This document shows, piece by piece, positions 25,520 through 33,944 of a stretch of DNA of 64,000 nucleotides. A model generated the notes under the pieces. The model had not been told where the DNA came from. It saw nothing but the letters and a program-made list of their open reading frames with translations, and searched no databases. The stretch is from Bacteroidales bacterium (GTDB lineage: Bacteria; Bacteroidota; Bacteroidia; Bacteroidales; UBA932): NCBI GenBank assembly GCA_012522855.1, contig JAAYJQ010000012.1:1-64000 (forward strand), written 5' to 3'. The position numbers and the translations under genes are program-made. Every line of letters begins with the position of its first letter. The first letter of the stretch is position 1.

Positions 25520-27769
25520 ATGGATGTTACTGTAAGAAAGACCAACGGTTCCTATGAAGAATACGACAAGGTCAAACTAATGAATGGTATTCGCGAGGCC
25601 TATAAAACGGCTGGAGAAGAATGTCCGGAGGCCGTGGTGGTGTCCATTGCGGAAAACCTCTACATTTATGACAAGATCACAAGCCGTGAAATTAGAAGAC
25701 AGGTAGTGGAGGGGTTGATGTCCATCAACAAGAAAGTCGCGGTCGCCTACATCGAGAAATTCGATGCCGGTGTGGACTTGAGGAAGAAAAGAGACTTCAT
25801 CAAGGACTACATCCAGGCTTCCAATGCCGCGACCGGATCCAAGTTTGATGCCAACGCCAACGTGACGAGGAAGAACATCGTCACCCTCGGACAAGAACTC
25901 TACAAGGAGAACAACATCAAACAGAACCGTTATATCATGAAGGATAAGATCAAGGCCTTGTACGGGCGCCAATTGGCGAACCAGTACATAAAGGACTTGG
26001 AAAGTCATGTTCTGTACAAACATGATGAGAGCGGAACCCCCGGCTATCCTTACTGTGTCGCGATCACGATGTACCCTTTCCTCGTGGACGGGCTGCGCCA
26101 ATTGGGCGGGGTTTCGATCGCTCCGACGGATCTCAAATCCTTTTGCGGTGAGTTCATCAACCTCGTCTATTCCATTTCCTCCCAGTTCATGGGAGCCGTC
26201 GCGACGCCCGAGTTTCTCTTGTATATGGACTATTTCATCCGGAAAGACTACGGTGACAACTATCTCGAACGCCTGGAGGATGTGGTCGAGATGAATGTGA
26301 AGAAACGCACCCTGGTCAAGGTGATCGACAACTACTTCCAGCAGGTCGTCCATTCGATGAACATGCCTGCCGGAAACCGCGGCTACCAGACCGTTTTCTG
26401 GAACATCAGTTATTTCGACGAGCCCTATTTCAAGGGGGTGTTCGGAGATTTCCGCTTCCCGGACGGATCCGCCCCGAAATGGGAGACCCTTTCTTGGCTT
26501 CAGAAGCATTTCATGAACTGGTTCAACGAAGAGCGGAACCGCTACATCCTTACCTTCCCGGTGGAGACGATGGCGCTGCTGACCGACGGCAAGGATGACT
26601 TCGCGGATCCCGACTATGCCGACTTCACGGCTGAAATGTGGGCGAAAGGGCACAGCTTCTTCGTGTATCTGTCCGACAGCGCGGACAGTCTGGCCAGTTG
26701 CTGCCGTCTGCGTAATTCCCTCGCCGATTTGGACAAGATCGACGAGTCGCACAACCACACCACGCATCAATACTCGATGGGAACGGCCTCCGTTTCCACC
26801 GGTTCCAAGTCCGTGATGACCATCAACCTCAACCGGTTGATCCAACTGGCCGCCCGTCGGTATTTCCTGGAGAAGAAAGGCGTGATGCTCGATGGCGGCA
26901 AGGCGCTCAACCGGGCCGACTACGACAAGAACCAACTCTATTCTTACATCCGCGAAGCTGTGCGTGAAGGCACCGAGCGGGTGCATAAGTATCAGATAGC
27001 CTTCAACGAGATCATCAAGGATTTCCTGAATGCAGGGATGCTGGATGTGTATTCCGCCGGCTTTATCGATATGCGTCGCCAGTATCTGACGATCGGAGTG
27101 AACGGCTTGACCGACGCGGCCGAGTTCCTGGGTTTGACGATCAGTCCGAATCCGGAATATAACGAATTCGTGGATGTGGTGCTGGAAACCATCAACATTA
27201 CCAACCGTAAGGACAAGACGCCCGAAGCGATGTTCAACACGGAGTTCGTCCCCGGCGAAAATCTCTCCGGAAAGAACTACAACTGGGATAAGCGGGATGG
27301 ATTCTTTGTATCGCCGAAGCACGGCATGTACAGTTCCTACTTCTACAATCCCGAAGACGAGAGCCTCTCGATGATCGATAAATTCAAGCTGCACGGCAAC
27401 GATTATGTGAAGCATCTGGATGGGGGCTCCGCCCTGCACATGAATGTGGCAGAGCACCTTACGAAGGATCAGTATCGGCAGCTTCTCAAGGTCGCCGCGC
27501 ATTACGGCACCAACTATTTCACCTTCAACTGCCGCAACAGCGTCTGCAACGACTGCGGATACATCAGCAAGGACACGCTGGAAGTCTGCCCGAAGTGCGG
27601 CAGCCACAGCATGGATTATCTGACCCGCGTTATCGGCTACCTGAAACGGGTGTCCTCCTTCAGCGAGATGCGTCAGGAAGAAGCGGAACGCCGATTCTAT
27701 ATTCATGAAGGGGGAGACAGGGTCGCTCCGAAAAGGACGGTTCCGCTTCAGGAAAAGACAACACAATGA
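25520..27769 (+). CDS. nrdD: Anaerobic ribonucleoside-triphosphate reductase
   Basis: NrdD is the oxygen-sensitive glycyl-radical enzyme that makes dNTPs. The 749-residue protein begins with an ATP-cone regulatory domain (VRKTNGSYEEYDKVKLMNGI, residues about 4-95). The body contains HNHTTHQYSMGTASVSTGS. The C-terminal zinc site has two Cys pairs, CNDCGYI and CPKCGSHS. The glycyl-radical loop is TRVIGYLKRVSSFSE, with Gly in RVIGY. The stop overlaps the nrdG start as ATGA. It points to life without oxygen; no aerobic reductase lies in this window. Confidence 0.97.
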   Translation: MDVTVRKTNGSYEEYDKVKLMNGIREAYKTAGEECPEAVVVSIAENLYIYDKITSREIRRQVVEGLMSINKKVAVAYIEKFDAGVDLRKKRDFIKDYIQASNAATGSKFDANANVTRKNIVTLGQELYKENNIKQNRYIMKDKIKALYGRQLANQYIKDLESHVLYKHDESGTPGYPYCVAITMYPFLVDGLRQLGGVSIAPTDLKSFCGEFINLVYSISSQFMGAVATPEFLLYMDYFIRKDYGDNYLERLEDVVEMNVKKRTLVKVIDNYFQQVVHSMNMPAGNRGYQTVFWNISYFDEPYFKGVFGDFRFPDGSAPKWETLSWLQKHFMNWFNEERNRYILTFPVETMALLTDGKDDFADPDYADFTAEMWAKGHSFFVYLSDSADSLASCCRLRNSLADLDKIDESHNHTTHQYSMGTASVSTGSKSVMTINLNRLIQLAARRYFLEKKGVMLDGGKALNRADYDKNQLYSYIREAVREGTERVHKYQIAFNEIIKDFLNAGMLDVYSAGFIDMRRQYLTIGVNGLTDAAEFLGLTISPNPEYNEFVDVVLETINITNRKDKTPEAMFNTEFVPGENLSGKNYNWDKRDGFFVSPKHGMYSSYFYNPEDESLSMIDKFKLHGNDYVKHLDGGSALHMNVAEHLTKDQYRQLLKVAAHYGTNYFTFNCRNSVCNDCGYISKDTLEVCPKCGSHSMDYLTRVIGYLKRVSSFSEMRQEEAERRFYIHEGGDRVAPKRTVPLQEKTTQ

Positions 27770-28266
27770 TTAAATATGTTCCTCAGATGACCTCGGTGGT
27801 CATTGAGGAAATACCCGATCGCGTTACCTTGGCAGTGAGCATCAGCAATTGCCAAGGTAATTGTGTCGGATGTCATTCTCCTTTTCTCAGGACCGATATT
27901 GGGGAAGTACTCACCGAATCGATCATTGACGGGCTTCTCGCAGCGAATTACGGAGTAAATTGTTTTTTGTTTCTCGGAGAAGGGGACGATCTTCCCTCGC
28001 TGCTCCGCCTGGCCCGTCATGTGCATGAAAAAGGCTTGGAGGTGGGGCTGTACTCGGGACGCAAGGAGGTGGAGAAGGAAATCTACTATGCCTTCGATTA
28101 TGTCAAGATCGGACCTTACATCGAACATTTCGGCCCGTTGAATTCGCGGACCACGAACCAGCGACTTTATAAGGTCGAGCATACGCCTTCCGAAAAGCCC
28201 TACTATCGCCTGACGGATTTGACCGCGCGCTTTTGGCGCAAGGGTATCGATCCCAATATTCCCTGA
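27766..28266 (+). CDS. nrdG: Anaerobic ribonucleotide reductase activase
   Basis: NrdG is the radical SAM enzyme that installs the glycyl radical on NrdD. The 166-residue protein has the cluster motif CQGNCVGCHSP near residues 29-39, fitting CxxxCxxC. It then has a short radical SAM fold ending FWRKGIDPNIP. Its ATG overlaps the nrdD stop, so the two are translated together. A palindromic element starts five bases after its stop and may end transcription. Confidence 0.92.
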   Translation: MIKYVPQMTSVVIEEIPDRVTLAVSISNCQGNCVGCHSPFLRTDIGEVLTESIIDGLLAANYGVNCFLFLGEGDDLPSLLRLARHVHEKGLEVGLYSGRKEVEKEIYYAFDYVKIGPYIEHFGPLNSRTTNQRLYKVEHTPSEKPYYRLTDLTARFWRKGIDPNIP

Positions 28267-28270
28267 CCCT

Positions 28271-28310
28271 CCCTCACAAAGGTGGCACCGGAGTACCACC
28301 TTTGTCAGGG
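28271..28310. repeat. REP-like palindrome, copy 1
   Basis: An imperfect palindrome with arms 28271-28285 and 28296-28310 pairing over 15 bp with one mismatch. The core is ACAAAGGTGG...CCACCTTTGT. It matches copy 2 (29386-29425) at 36 of 40 positions by hand alignment. A degenerate half copy, TGATAAAGGTGGAACTGG, lies at 28318-28335. With copy 2 it brackets the RAYT gene. Confidence 0.8.
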
Positions 28311-28443
28311 TTAAGGGTGATAAAGGTGGAACTGGGGACAAATTTCAATGAATATTCTTGACAATTCAAGGAATATTCTCGAAATTCGAACGACCGGAAA
28401 ACCGGCACTTAAACGATTGTCAAACTTCAATTCACCTACAGAT

Positions 28444-29367
28444 ATGGGGCGAAAGAAAAGGAGGTTCTTTCCAGCGGATCTGCAGCATTGTTATCAGCGC
28501 ACGATCTACGGTTCTCTCATCTTCTATTCCAAAATCGACTTTCTTGTCTTCCTGACTGTCTTCTCTATCAGGGCGAAGGTAAGGAATATGAAAGTGTTAG
28601 CAGTCTGCCCGATGCCCGATCATCTTCATTCGGTAACCTGGCCGAAAACCATCAAAGATTTTCGCTCTTTTACGATGAGTTACACCAGTACATTCGTCAG
28701 GCTTTTCAATGCCGATGTGGGGCGGAAAGGTCCGCTGTTCCGGGATCGCTTCGGAAGCGCGAACAAGTATGGTGACAAGAAGAAACGTGACTGCCTGGCG
28801 TACAATTACAACAATGCTCCCGAGAAAAAGTTGGTGGCCAGATGCGAAGACTACCGATGGAATCTGCTGGCCTATGCTGTCGGCAGCCATCCATATTCAG
28901 AGGAAATCAAACTGGAAGAAGCTTCAAGTCAATTGCTTCGGGCGATTCTGCAGGTAAAAAAAGCGTATCGGAGCGATCGGTACCTTGGATACGGCATCCT
29001 GAGAAAAATGTTCAAGGGACTTTCTTCAAAAGAGGAGGAACAACTGGTAGATTTTATTCTGAGCACCTATACTCCGATCGATTACGAGACGCTAGTCGGA
29101 TTCTACGGAAGTTACGGGAATATGCTCAAGGCATTCAACAGCAACACGGGAGACGAGTATGACATCAAGGAAGACTATTCCGTCGAGCCCGACACGGCGT
29201 ATCTGGAGATGGTCGCCGTCTTGAAAGCCAAAGGGTTCAAATATGTCAAGACCGTGATCGTCCTGTCCGAGGAAAAGAAACTTGAACTGCTGCGGGAACT
29301 GAAAATGAAGACCAGCGGCTCGGAGCGGCAGATCCGGAAATTCCTTCATCTTCCTCCGTTGAAATGA
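28444..29367 (+). CDS. REP-associated tyrosine transposase (RAYT, Y1 HUH family)
   Basis: RAYTs are single-strand nucleases of the IS200/IS605 Y1 group that act on REP palindromes and are usually domesticated single-copy genes. From the chosen ATG (MGRKKRRFFP) the protein is 307 residues. The HUH metal site is MPDHLHSV, with His60 and His62. The catalytic Tyr is probably in LAYNYNNAPEK (Tyr120 or Tyr122). GPLFRDRFGSA and DYRWNLLAYAVGSHP are typical of the family. The C-terminal part (about 170-307) is an extra helical region. The frame is open from 28348, which is an alternative start with a less typical N-terminus. The two flanking palindromes support the assignment. Confidence 0.85.
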   Translation: MGRKKRRFFPADLQHCYQRTIYGSLIFYSKIDFLVFLTVFSIRAKVRNMKVLAVCPMPDHLHSVTWPKTIKDFRSFTMSYTSTFVRLFNADVGRKGPLFRDRFGSANKYGDKKKRDCLAYNYNNAPEKKLVARCEDYRWNLLAYAVGSHPYSEEIKLEEASSQLLRAILQVKKAYRSDRYLGYGILRKMFKGLSSKEEEQLVDFILSTYTPIDYETLVGFYGSYGNMLKAFNSNTGDEYDIKEDYSVEPDTAYLEMVAVLKAKGFKYVKTVIVLSEEKKLELLRELKMKTSGSERQIRKFLHLPPLK

Positions 29368-29384
29368 GCAGTGTTTTCTGAAGA

Positions 29385-29426
29385 CCCCTGACAAAGGTGG
29401 CACCGAGGTGCCACCTTTGTCAGGGG
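29385..29426. repeat. REP-like palindrome, copy 2 (perfect)
   Basis: A perfect 20-bp inverted repeat: arms 29385-29404 (CCCCTGACAAAGGTGG plus CACC) and 29407-29426 around a 2-base spacer. It lies 18 bases after the RAYT stop and eight bases before the convergent Rid gene's stop. It could also act as a terminator. Confidence 0.88.
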
Positions 29427-29433
29427 TGAGGGC

Positions 29434-30450
29434 TTAAGTGCTTTCTGCAGCGCACTCCATCTCGACCAGCCAACCCGGACGGCAGATGGGGGCGTGGACG
29501 ATGACGAAGGGGGTGTTCGGGAAACGGTCGGAGAGATAGGCATGGATGACGGGGTAGTCTGCGCTGTCCCGAAGATAGACGATAAAATGCCCGACTTGCG
29601 AGAGTTTTGCACCTCCTTCCGCCAGCAAAGCGGAGATGTTGTCCAGCAGTCTTTCGGCTTGTTTGTACACGTTCCCTGCATGAACGATCTTTCCTCGGGA
29701 ATCGATGCTTGCCGTACCGGAGATCAGGTAGATCTTTTTCCCGTGAAGCGAGAGCAGGGTTCCGCGTTCGAAGGCGACTCCATATTCATGGGTCGGACTG
29801 AGGTGGTCCGGGGCATGCAGGTAGCGGATCGCATCAAGGTTCGGATACGTCAGAAAGTCCATTGAAACGACGGCTCCGGCTGCCGGTGATTTTCCGCCGA
29901 TGCCCGTACTCGCGATGAAATGCGTTTCCGGAGTCATTCCGTGTTCCATGAACAGTTCATTCCTAGCTTTGACTACTCCCGCATAGTTGTTGTCGATGTC
30001 GCTGACATACAGCCAGGTACGGACGCAATCGTGCTCCAGGGTCAGTCCTTTCTCGCGGAGTATGGCTAGGTATTTCTCGAAGAGCTGCGCGGTTTGCGCG
30101 TATGAGTCCCTGCCTTTGGCTTCTTCTCGGGAGAGCCGGAGGCTGTGGAAGAGGGCTTCGTCTCCGGGGCCGTGCAAAGTCAGGATGTTCACCTTGGATC
30201 CGTCCAGGGGAGGCTGTCCGATAACGGAACAGCCTGCACGGGAGAGGATCTCCTTGTAGAGGGCGCTTTCCATCAGCGGCTGCCATTGGTTGACGATGTC
30301 GCTGAGGAATATTTTGCAGTAGCGTAGCCTGCATCCTTCTGCAGCGATGTCCTGTTGATACTGCCTGCAGGCAGGAAGCAGTTTGTTCAGACTTTCTTCA
30401 AACCCGAGGCCCACGTCGCTGCGGAAAACGTTGAATGTGTTCAAAGTCAT
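29434..30450 (-). CDS. Rid-family (YjgF/YER057c-like) protein
   Basis: The chosen ATG at 30450 (MTLNTFNVFRSD) gives 338 residues; a longer open frame upstream overlaps the DUF4491 gene and is unlikely. The C-terminal third resembles the Rid/YjgF fold: VSMDFLTYPNLDAIRYLHAP, KKIYLISGTASIDSRGKIVH, AGNVYKQAERLLDNISALL and PFVIVHAPICRPGWLVEMEC. This matches the typical GQ/V-D and ARVEV-like ending. Standard RidA deaminates reactive enamine intermediates, but this is a longer relative with an extra N-terminal domain, so activity is unproven. It follows DUF4491 on the same strand by 34 bases. Confidence 0.72.
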   Translation of the reverse strand: MTLNTFNVFRSDVGLGFEESLNKLLPACRQYQQDIAAEGCRLRYCKIFLSDIVNQWQPLMESALYKEILSRAGCSVIGQPPLDGSKVNILTLHGPGDEALFHSLRLSREEAKGRDSYAQTAQLFEKYLAILREKGLTLEHDCVRTWLYVSDIDNNYAGVVKARNELFMEHGMTPETHFIASTGIGGKSPAAGAVVSMDFLTYPNLDAIRYLHAPDHLSPTHEYGVAFERGTLLSLHGKKIYLISGTASIDSRGKIVHAGNVYKQAERLLDNISALLAEGGAKLSQVGHFIVYLRDSADYPVIHAYLSDRFPNTPFVIVHAPICRPGWLVEMECAAEST

Positions 30451-30484
30451 GGTACAATGCTTTGTTGATGATACGAAAGAATAT

Positions 30485-30862
30485 TTATGGCTGTTCCTTT
30501 TTCTGCGCATAGCCTCCCTCCTGCCGCTTGCGTTCGTAGTATGCGTGGTGGGCTGGATTTTCCGGAAACCAGCCGCGCAGCACTCTCTTTTCTTGCATGA
30601 AAACCTCCGGGATACCCCAGAAGAAAGAGAAGGCTGCGGCACCGCAGATGGAGGAAACGATGAAGGACCCCGTGAGGGACAGGGGAAAGAGCAGGTCGCC
30701 GAGGAAGAGGGACAGCCCGGAGAACAGCAATCCGACTCCTGCGAATCCCCACCAGCATTTCCTCGTCCAGCGATATTCAGAAGCGATAACGATGGGGTGG
30801 CAGATGCCGATGATCAAGAATGTGGTCAGGCCGATGACGAGACCAACGAATGTGATGTGCAT
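30485..30862 (-). CDS. DUF4491 membrane protein
   Basis: This 125-residue protein has three or four hydrophobic segments: VGLVIGLTTFLIIGICHPIV, WWGFAGVGLLFSGLSLFLG and SFIVSSICGAAAFSFFWGI. It ends in a charged tail with ENPAHHAYYERKRQ. This matches the DUF4491 family found in Bacteroidota, whose function is unknown. A TACCTTTG element lies 21 bases upstream on the minus strand at 30883-30890. Confidence 0.8.
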   Translation of the reverse strand: MHITFVGLVIGLTTFLIIGICHPIVIASEYRWTRKCWWGFAGVGLLFSGLSLFLGDLLFPLSLTGSFIVSSICGAAAFSFFWGIPEVFMQEKRVLRGWFPENPAHHAYYERKRQEGGYAQKKEQP

Positions 30863-30882
30863 GATGCGGAAGGTTTGTCTGA

Positions 30883-30890
30883 CAAAGGTA
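30883..30890 (-). promoter_or_regulatory. -7 element for the DUF4491 gene
   Basis: On the minus strand this reads TACCTTTG, a TAnnTTTG match, 21 bases upstream of the ATG at 30862. Confidence 0.45.
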
Positions 30891-30918
30891 ACAATAACGC
30901 ATTATGGGCGGGGCGGGG

Positions 30919-30952
30919 AAAAAGAGCGGGCTGGCAATTCACCAACCCGCTC
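30919..30952 (-). terminator. Rho-independent terminator after tRNA-Pro
   Basis: On the minus strand GAGCGGG pairs with CCCGCTC around a 15-base inner part that can also pair partly, followed by TTTTT. It lies just downstream of tRNA-Pro. Confidence 0.75.
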
Positions 30953-30962
30953 CTAAATCATG

Positions 30963-31036
30963 TCGGGATGATCCGACTCGAACGGACGACCCCTACGTCC
31001 CGAACGTAGTGCGCTAGCCAACTGCGCTACATCCCG
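30963..31036 (-). tRNA. tRNA-Pro (CGG)
   Basis: Reading the minus strand, the acceptor CGGGATG pairs with CATCCCG. The anticodon stem CTACG/CGTAG encloses TTCGGGA, giving anticodon CGG. The T-loop is TTCGAGT. The discriminator is A and CCA is not encoded. Confidence 0.93.
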
Positions 31037-31047
31037 ATGATTTGATT

Positions 31048-31302
31048 TCAGCCGAGCTTGTTGATGTAAACAGCGATTCCGCTCTTGAGATTGGAGGCCT
31101 TGTTCTTGTGAATGACCCCGATCTTGGCAAGTTTATCAATCATCGCATAGACCTTCGGAGCTCCGTCTTCAGCTGCTTTCTTGTCGGTGGTGTTCCGGAT
31201 CGCGCGGATCGCGTTTCTCGTTGTCTTTGCATAATATCGATTATGCAGTCTGCGCCTTTCGTTCTGTCGAATGGACTTTTTTGTTGCTGCGTGATTAGCC
31301 AT
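31048..31302 (-). CDS. rpsT: Ribosomal protein S20
   Basis: The 84-residue basic protein begins [19 protein letters not shown] and ends [11 protein letters not shown]. It has the helical Lys/Arg-rich pattern of S20, which binds 16S rRNA in the 30S subunit. It lies between tRNA-Glu (upstream) and tRNA-Pro (downstream) on the minus strand, perhaps in one transcript. Confidence 0.95.
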   Translation of the reverse strand: MANHAATKKSIRQNERRRLHNRYYAKTTRNAIRAIRNTTDKKAAEDGAPKVYAMIDKLAKIGVIHKNKASNLKSGIAVYINKLG

Positions 31303-31319
31303 TGTTCATTTTTTAATAT

Positions 31320-31394
31320 TGGTAGTGGGTAGGAGAATCGAACTCCTATTGCGGGAATGAAAACCCCGAGTACTAACCGTTATACGAACCCACC
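31320..31394 (-). tRNA. tRNA-Glu (TTC)
   Basis: On the minus strand the acceptor GGTGGGT pairs with ACCCACT (one G-T pair). The anticodon stem CGGGG/TCCCG region encloses TTTTCAT, giving anticodon TTC. The T-arm is AGGAG TTCGATT CTCCT. CCA is encoded (31320-31322), unlike the other tRNAs in the window. Confidence 0.92.
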
Positions 31395-31468
31395 AAATTT
31401 CTTCTATAGGGCGTTTTGCCGAATAGGAATGCAAATATATGGATTATTTTCGACCTTACAAAATAATT

Positions 31469-32467
31469 TCATTCGTTGCTCCACTCGAAAGAATATAGGA
31501 GGGATTCTACCTGTCTGAGATACTGCCGTTTGTCGTATTTTGCCGCATAGACCCAGGCTTCTGCCACGATGACTTCCTTTCCGTCCAGGCTGTAGAACGA
31601 ATGCGAGACGAAGGGGCCGCCCATGTAGTCGTTGTAAACCTCCCAAAGTCCTCTCGTTTCCGCAAAGTCCCGTCCGAGGTAACGCAGGAACTTGACCCCG
31701 GGTGTAATGAAAGGGCTGGTGATCATGTAGGTGTTGTCGAACATGCCCGGGACGTTTTTCTTCAGGACTTCGTTGCGCTTCGCGATGATGTTTTCCTCTG
31801 TAAATTCCTGATCCCCCAAGGTCGCGGGATATTTGTAGACGAACACCCCTTGGATCGTGTACTGCTTCTCGTCGGCGATCCAGATGAAGTCGTCCGTGGC
31901 CTTCTTCAGATGATAGCCGATCGGGAAATGAATCTTAGCCCCGATCATCTTTTCGACCACTGGGTACAGGCTGGGTTCTTCGTACATCAGGGTGTTGACG
32001 ATGATCCGGTTTCTCTCAGCCTGCTCGATGGCTCCGGTAATGATTTCTCCGCTTTTCCCAATCACGGCGATCGCGGAATCCGGCGAAGCCGCATTCACTT
32101 GAATGACACATTGCGGCTGCGCCCAGACATTGTTCCGGTATTCGACGCCTTGCTTTTCGACCTGCGGATCGATGTTGAACAGCAGGATGTTGCGGTGGTA
32201 TTTGAACAAGTCCGAGAAAGAGGACGGCGTGATGGTGATCAGATTGTAAAGCGGCTCCCGCTGCGGGAGGAATTCGGTGTCCCGCGTAAGGAGATTTCGC
32301 ACCTCGTTTCCGAGGTTGCCCTCCCAAGCGTCCCGGTCGATGACCACAACCACTTCGCCGGCCTTTCCGCCCACGTTCGGGAGCAGAACTTTGCCGGAAT
32401 TTTTGCAGCCGATGAACCCGATGGCCAGTGCGGTGAACAAGAAGATGCTGACGATATGCTTTTTCAT
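31469..32467 (-). CDS. DUF4837 family lipoprotein
   Basis: From the ATG at 32467 the protein (332 residues) begins MKKHIVSIFLFTALAIGFIGC, a lipoprotein signal with lipobox near FIGC. The body has VVVVIDRDAWEGNLGNEVRN, ITITPSSFSDLFKYHRNILL, and at the end LWEVYNDYMGGPFVSHSFYS, typical of DUF4837 proteins of Bacteroidota. Their function is unknown. The open frame extends to 32644, inside rseP, but lacks a signal there, and the -7 element at 32489-32496 fits the shorter start. Confidence 0.85.
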   Translation of the reverse strand: MKKHIVSIFLFTALAIGFIGCKNSGKVLLPNVGGKAGEVVVVIDRDAWEGNLGNEVRNLLTRDTEFLPQREPLYNLITITPSSFSDLFKYHRNILLFNIDPQVEKQGVEYRNNVWAQPQCVIQVNAASPDSAIAVIGKSGEIITGAIEQAERNRIIVNTLMYEEPSLYPVVEKMIGAKIHFPIGYHLKKATDDFIWIADEKQYTIQGVFVYKYPATLGDQEFTEENIIAKRNEVLKKNVPGMFDNTYMITSPFITPGVKFLRYLGRDFAETRGLWEVYNDYMGGPFVSHSFYSLDGKEVIVAEAWVYAAKYDKRQYLRQVESLLYSFEWSNE

Positions 32468-32488
32468 GCCGATGGTTTTTTCATAATA

Positions 32489-32496
32489 CAAATTTA
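32489..32496 (-). promoter_or_regulatory. -7 element for the DUF4837 gene
   Basis: On the minus strand this reads TAAATTTG, a TAnnTTTG match, 22 bases upstream of the ATG at 32467. Confidence 0.45.
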
Positions 32497-32606
32497 CAAC
32501 ATATTCCCGGATCCGGCCAATAAAGGGCCGGGAATATTCTCTCGCTGAGAGATTCGCAACGCATTTGCCGACAAGGAGTTGCTTCTCGAGAAATGAAAGT
32601 TTTCTC

Positions 32607-33944
32607 TCAGCGGACCAATCTCCCGATGTCGTTGCCGAATGCAAGGATCATCAGCAGGAAAAGCAGCAGCATCCCGATGATCTGGGCGACTTGCAGGAAT
32701 TGCTCGCCGGGTTTCCGTCCGGTGATCATTTCATAGACGGTGAACACGATGTGCCCTCCGTCCAGTCCGGGAATGGGGAGGAGATTCATGACGCCGAGCA
32801 TGATGGAGAGCAAGGCGAGAATCTGCAGGAAACGGTACCAGTCCCAGCTCGCCGGAAAAATCTGACTGATGGCGATGAAACTGCCCACGGACTTGTAGGC
32901 TTCCGTCCTGGGGGTGGCCACCAATTTCAGATCCTTGAGGTAGCCTCCGATCGTGCTGAACGTGAGCTTGACCCCGGCAGGAATGGCGCTGATAAAAGAA
33001 TATCTCCGGGTTTCCACCCCGGGGAGCTGCATGAACACGCCGATGCGTCCCGCCGTGTCCACCTGAAGGTCCATGGCCAGGGTATCCGTTCCCCGCAGCA
33101 CGGTCGCCCGTACCGTACGGCCGGGGATTTTAGCGAGATATTTTCTGGAATCCTGGACAAAAGGAGTCGCGACGGAGTCCAGCGCGGCGATCCGGTCGCC
33201 GTGACGGATGCCGGAGGCCGCATTGGGGGAGCCGGTCATCACGGAGTCTATGATGAAAGGAACCGCCAGATCGAACAGTCCCGGGGTATTCAAGACTTCT
33301 CCGATCATGGATTTGTCGATGTAGATGTCGACCGTGTCTTCATCGCGCAGAATCGTCACCTTGCCGACGTTGCGGCGGACGAGATCCGCCTGCAGCATGC
33401 CGAAGTTATCAGGTACGTAGTCATCCATGCGGAGAATCCGGTCACCGGTCCGGAATCCCATCTCTTTCCCGAGTTCGTTCGTGTAGATGGCGTTTCCTTC
33501 GTTGCTGATGAAAGAAGATCCCCAGATCGCCATGATGACGATATAGACCAGGATGGCGAACAGAAAATTGAAGAGCACACCCCCTGACAAAACCAGCAGC
33601 CGCTGCCAGGCGGGCTTGGTGCGGAACTCCCACGGTTTCGGTTCTTGCCGCATTGTCTCCATGTCCAGGGATTCGTCGATCATGCCGTTGATTTTGCAAT
33701 AGCCGCCGAGCGGCAGCCAGCCGATGCCGTACTCCGTCTTGGCTTCTTTGGCTTTCGGGAACAACTTCGTGAACCACTTCCCTTTGGAACTGAAGAGTTT
33801 GGTTCCGCCGAGATCGAAGAACAGGAAGAACTTGTCCACCCGGATTCCGAAAAGTTTTGCAAAAATAAAATGTCCGAACTCGTGCAGGACGATCAGGACG
33901 GAGAGCGCAAGGATCACTTGCAGAATTTTGATGAGGACTACCAT
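32607..33944 (-). CDS. rseP: RIP (site-2) metalloprotease RseP
   Basis: RseP cleaves proteins inside the membrane, classically anti-sigma factors. The zinc motif is HEFGH at residues 21-25 in the first membrane helix. A PDZ-like centre carries GFRTGDRILRMDDY and ASGIRHGDRIAALDS. The second metal site is NLLPIPGLDGGH near the C-terminus, with LDG. The 445-residue length is normal. It overlaps the end of dxr by seven bases and is therefore in the run M23-dxr-rseP. A possible client is an anti-sigma protein such as that at 59201, but no link is shown. Confidence 0.94.
   Translation of the reverse strand: MVVLIKILQVILALSVLIVLHEFGHFIFAKLFGIRVDKFFLFFDLGGTKLFSSKGKWFTKLFPKAKEAKTEYGIGWLPLGGYCKINGMIDESLDMETMRQEPKPWEFRTKPAWQRLLVLSGGVLFNFLFAILVYIVIMAIWGSSFISNEGNAIYTNELGKEMGFRTGDRILRMDDYVPDNFGMLQADLVRRNVGKVTILRDEDTVDIYIDKSMIGEVLNTPGLFDLAVPFIIDSVMTGSPNAASGIRHGDRIAALDSVATPFVQDSRKYLAKIPGRTVRATVLRGTDTLAMDLQVDTAGRIGVFMQLPGVETRRYSFISAIPAGVKLTFSTIGGYLKDLKLVATPRTEAYKSVGSFIAISQIFPASWDWYRFLQILALLSIMLGVMNLLPIPGLDGGHIVFTVYEMITGRKPGEQFLQVAQIIGMLLLFLLMILAFGNDIGRLVR

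Noticed and set aside
25577..27766. A 729-residue antisense frame inside nrdD
   Set aside because: It is a mirror of the nrdD coding frame and has no motif. NrdD has all catalytic features.
28271..29426. CRISPR-like repeats from the two similar 40-bp palindromes
   Set aside because: There are only two full copies, 1.1 kb apart with a RAYT gene between, and no cas genes, so they fit REP elements instead.
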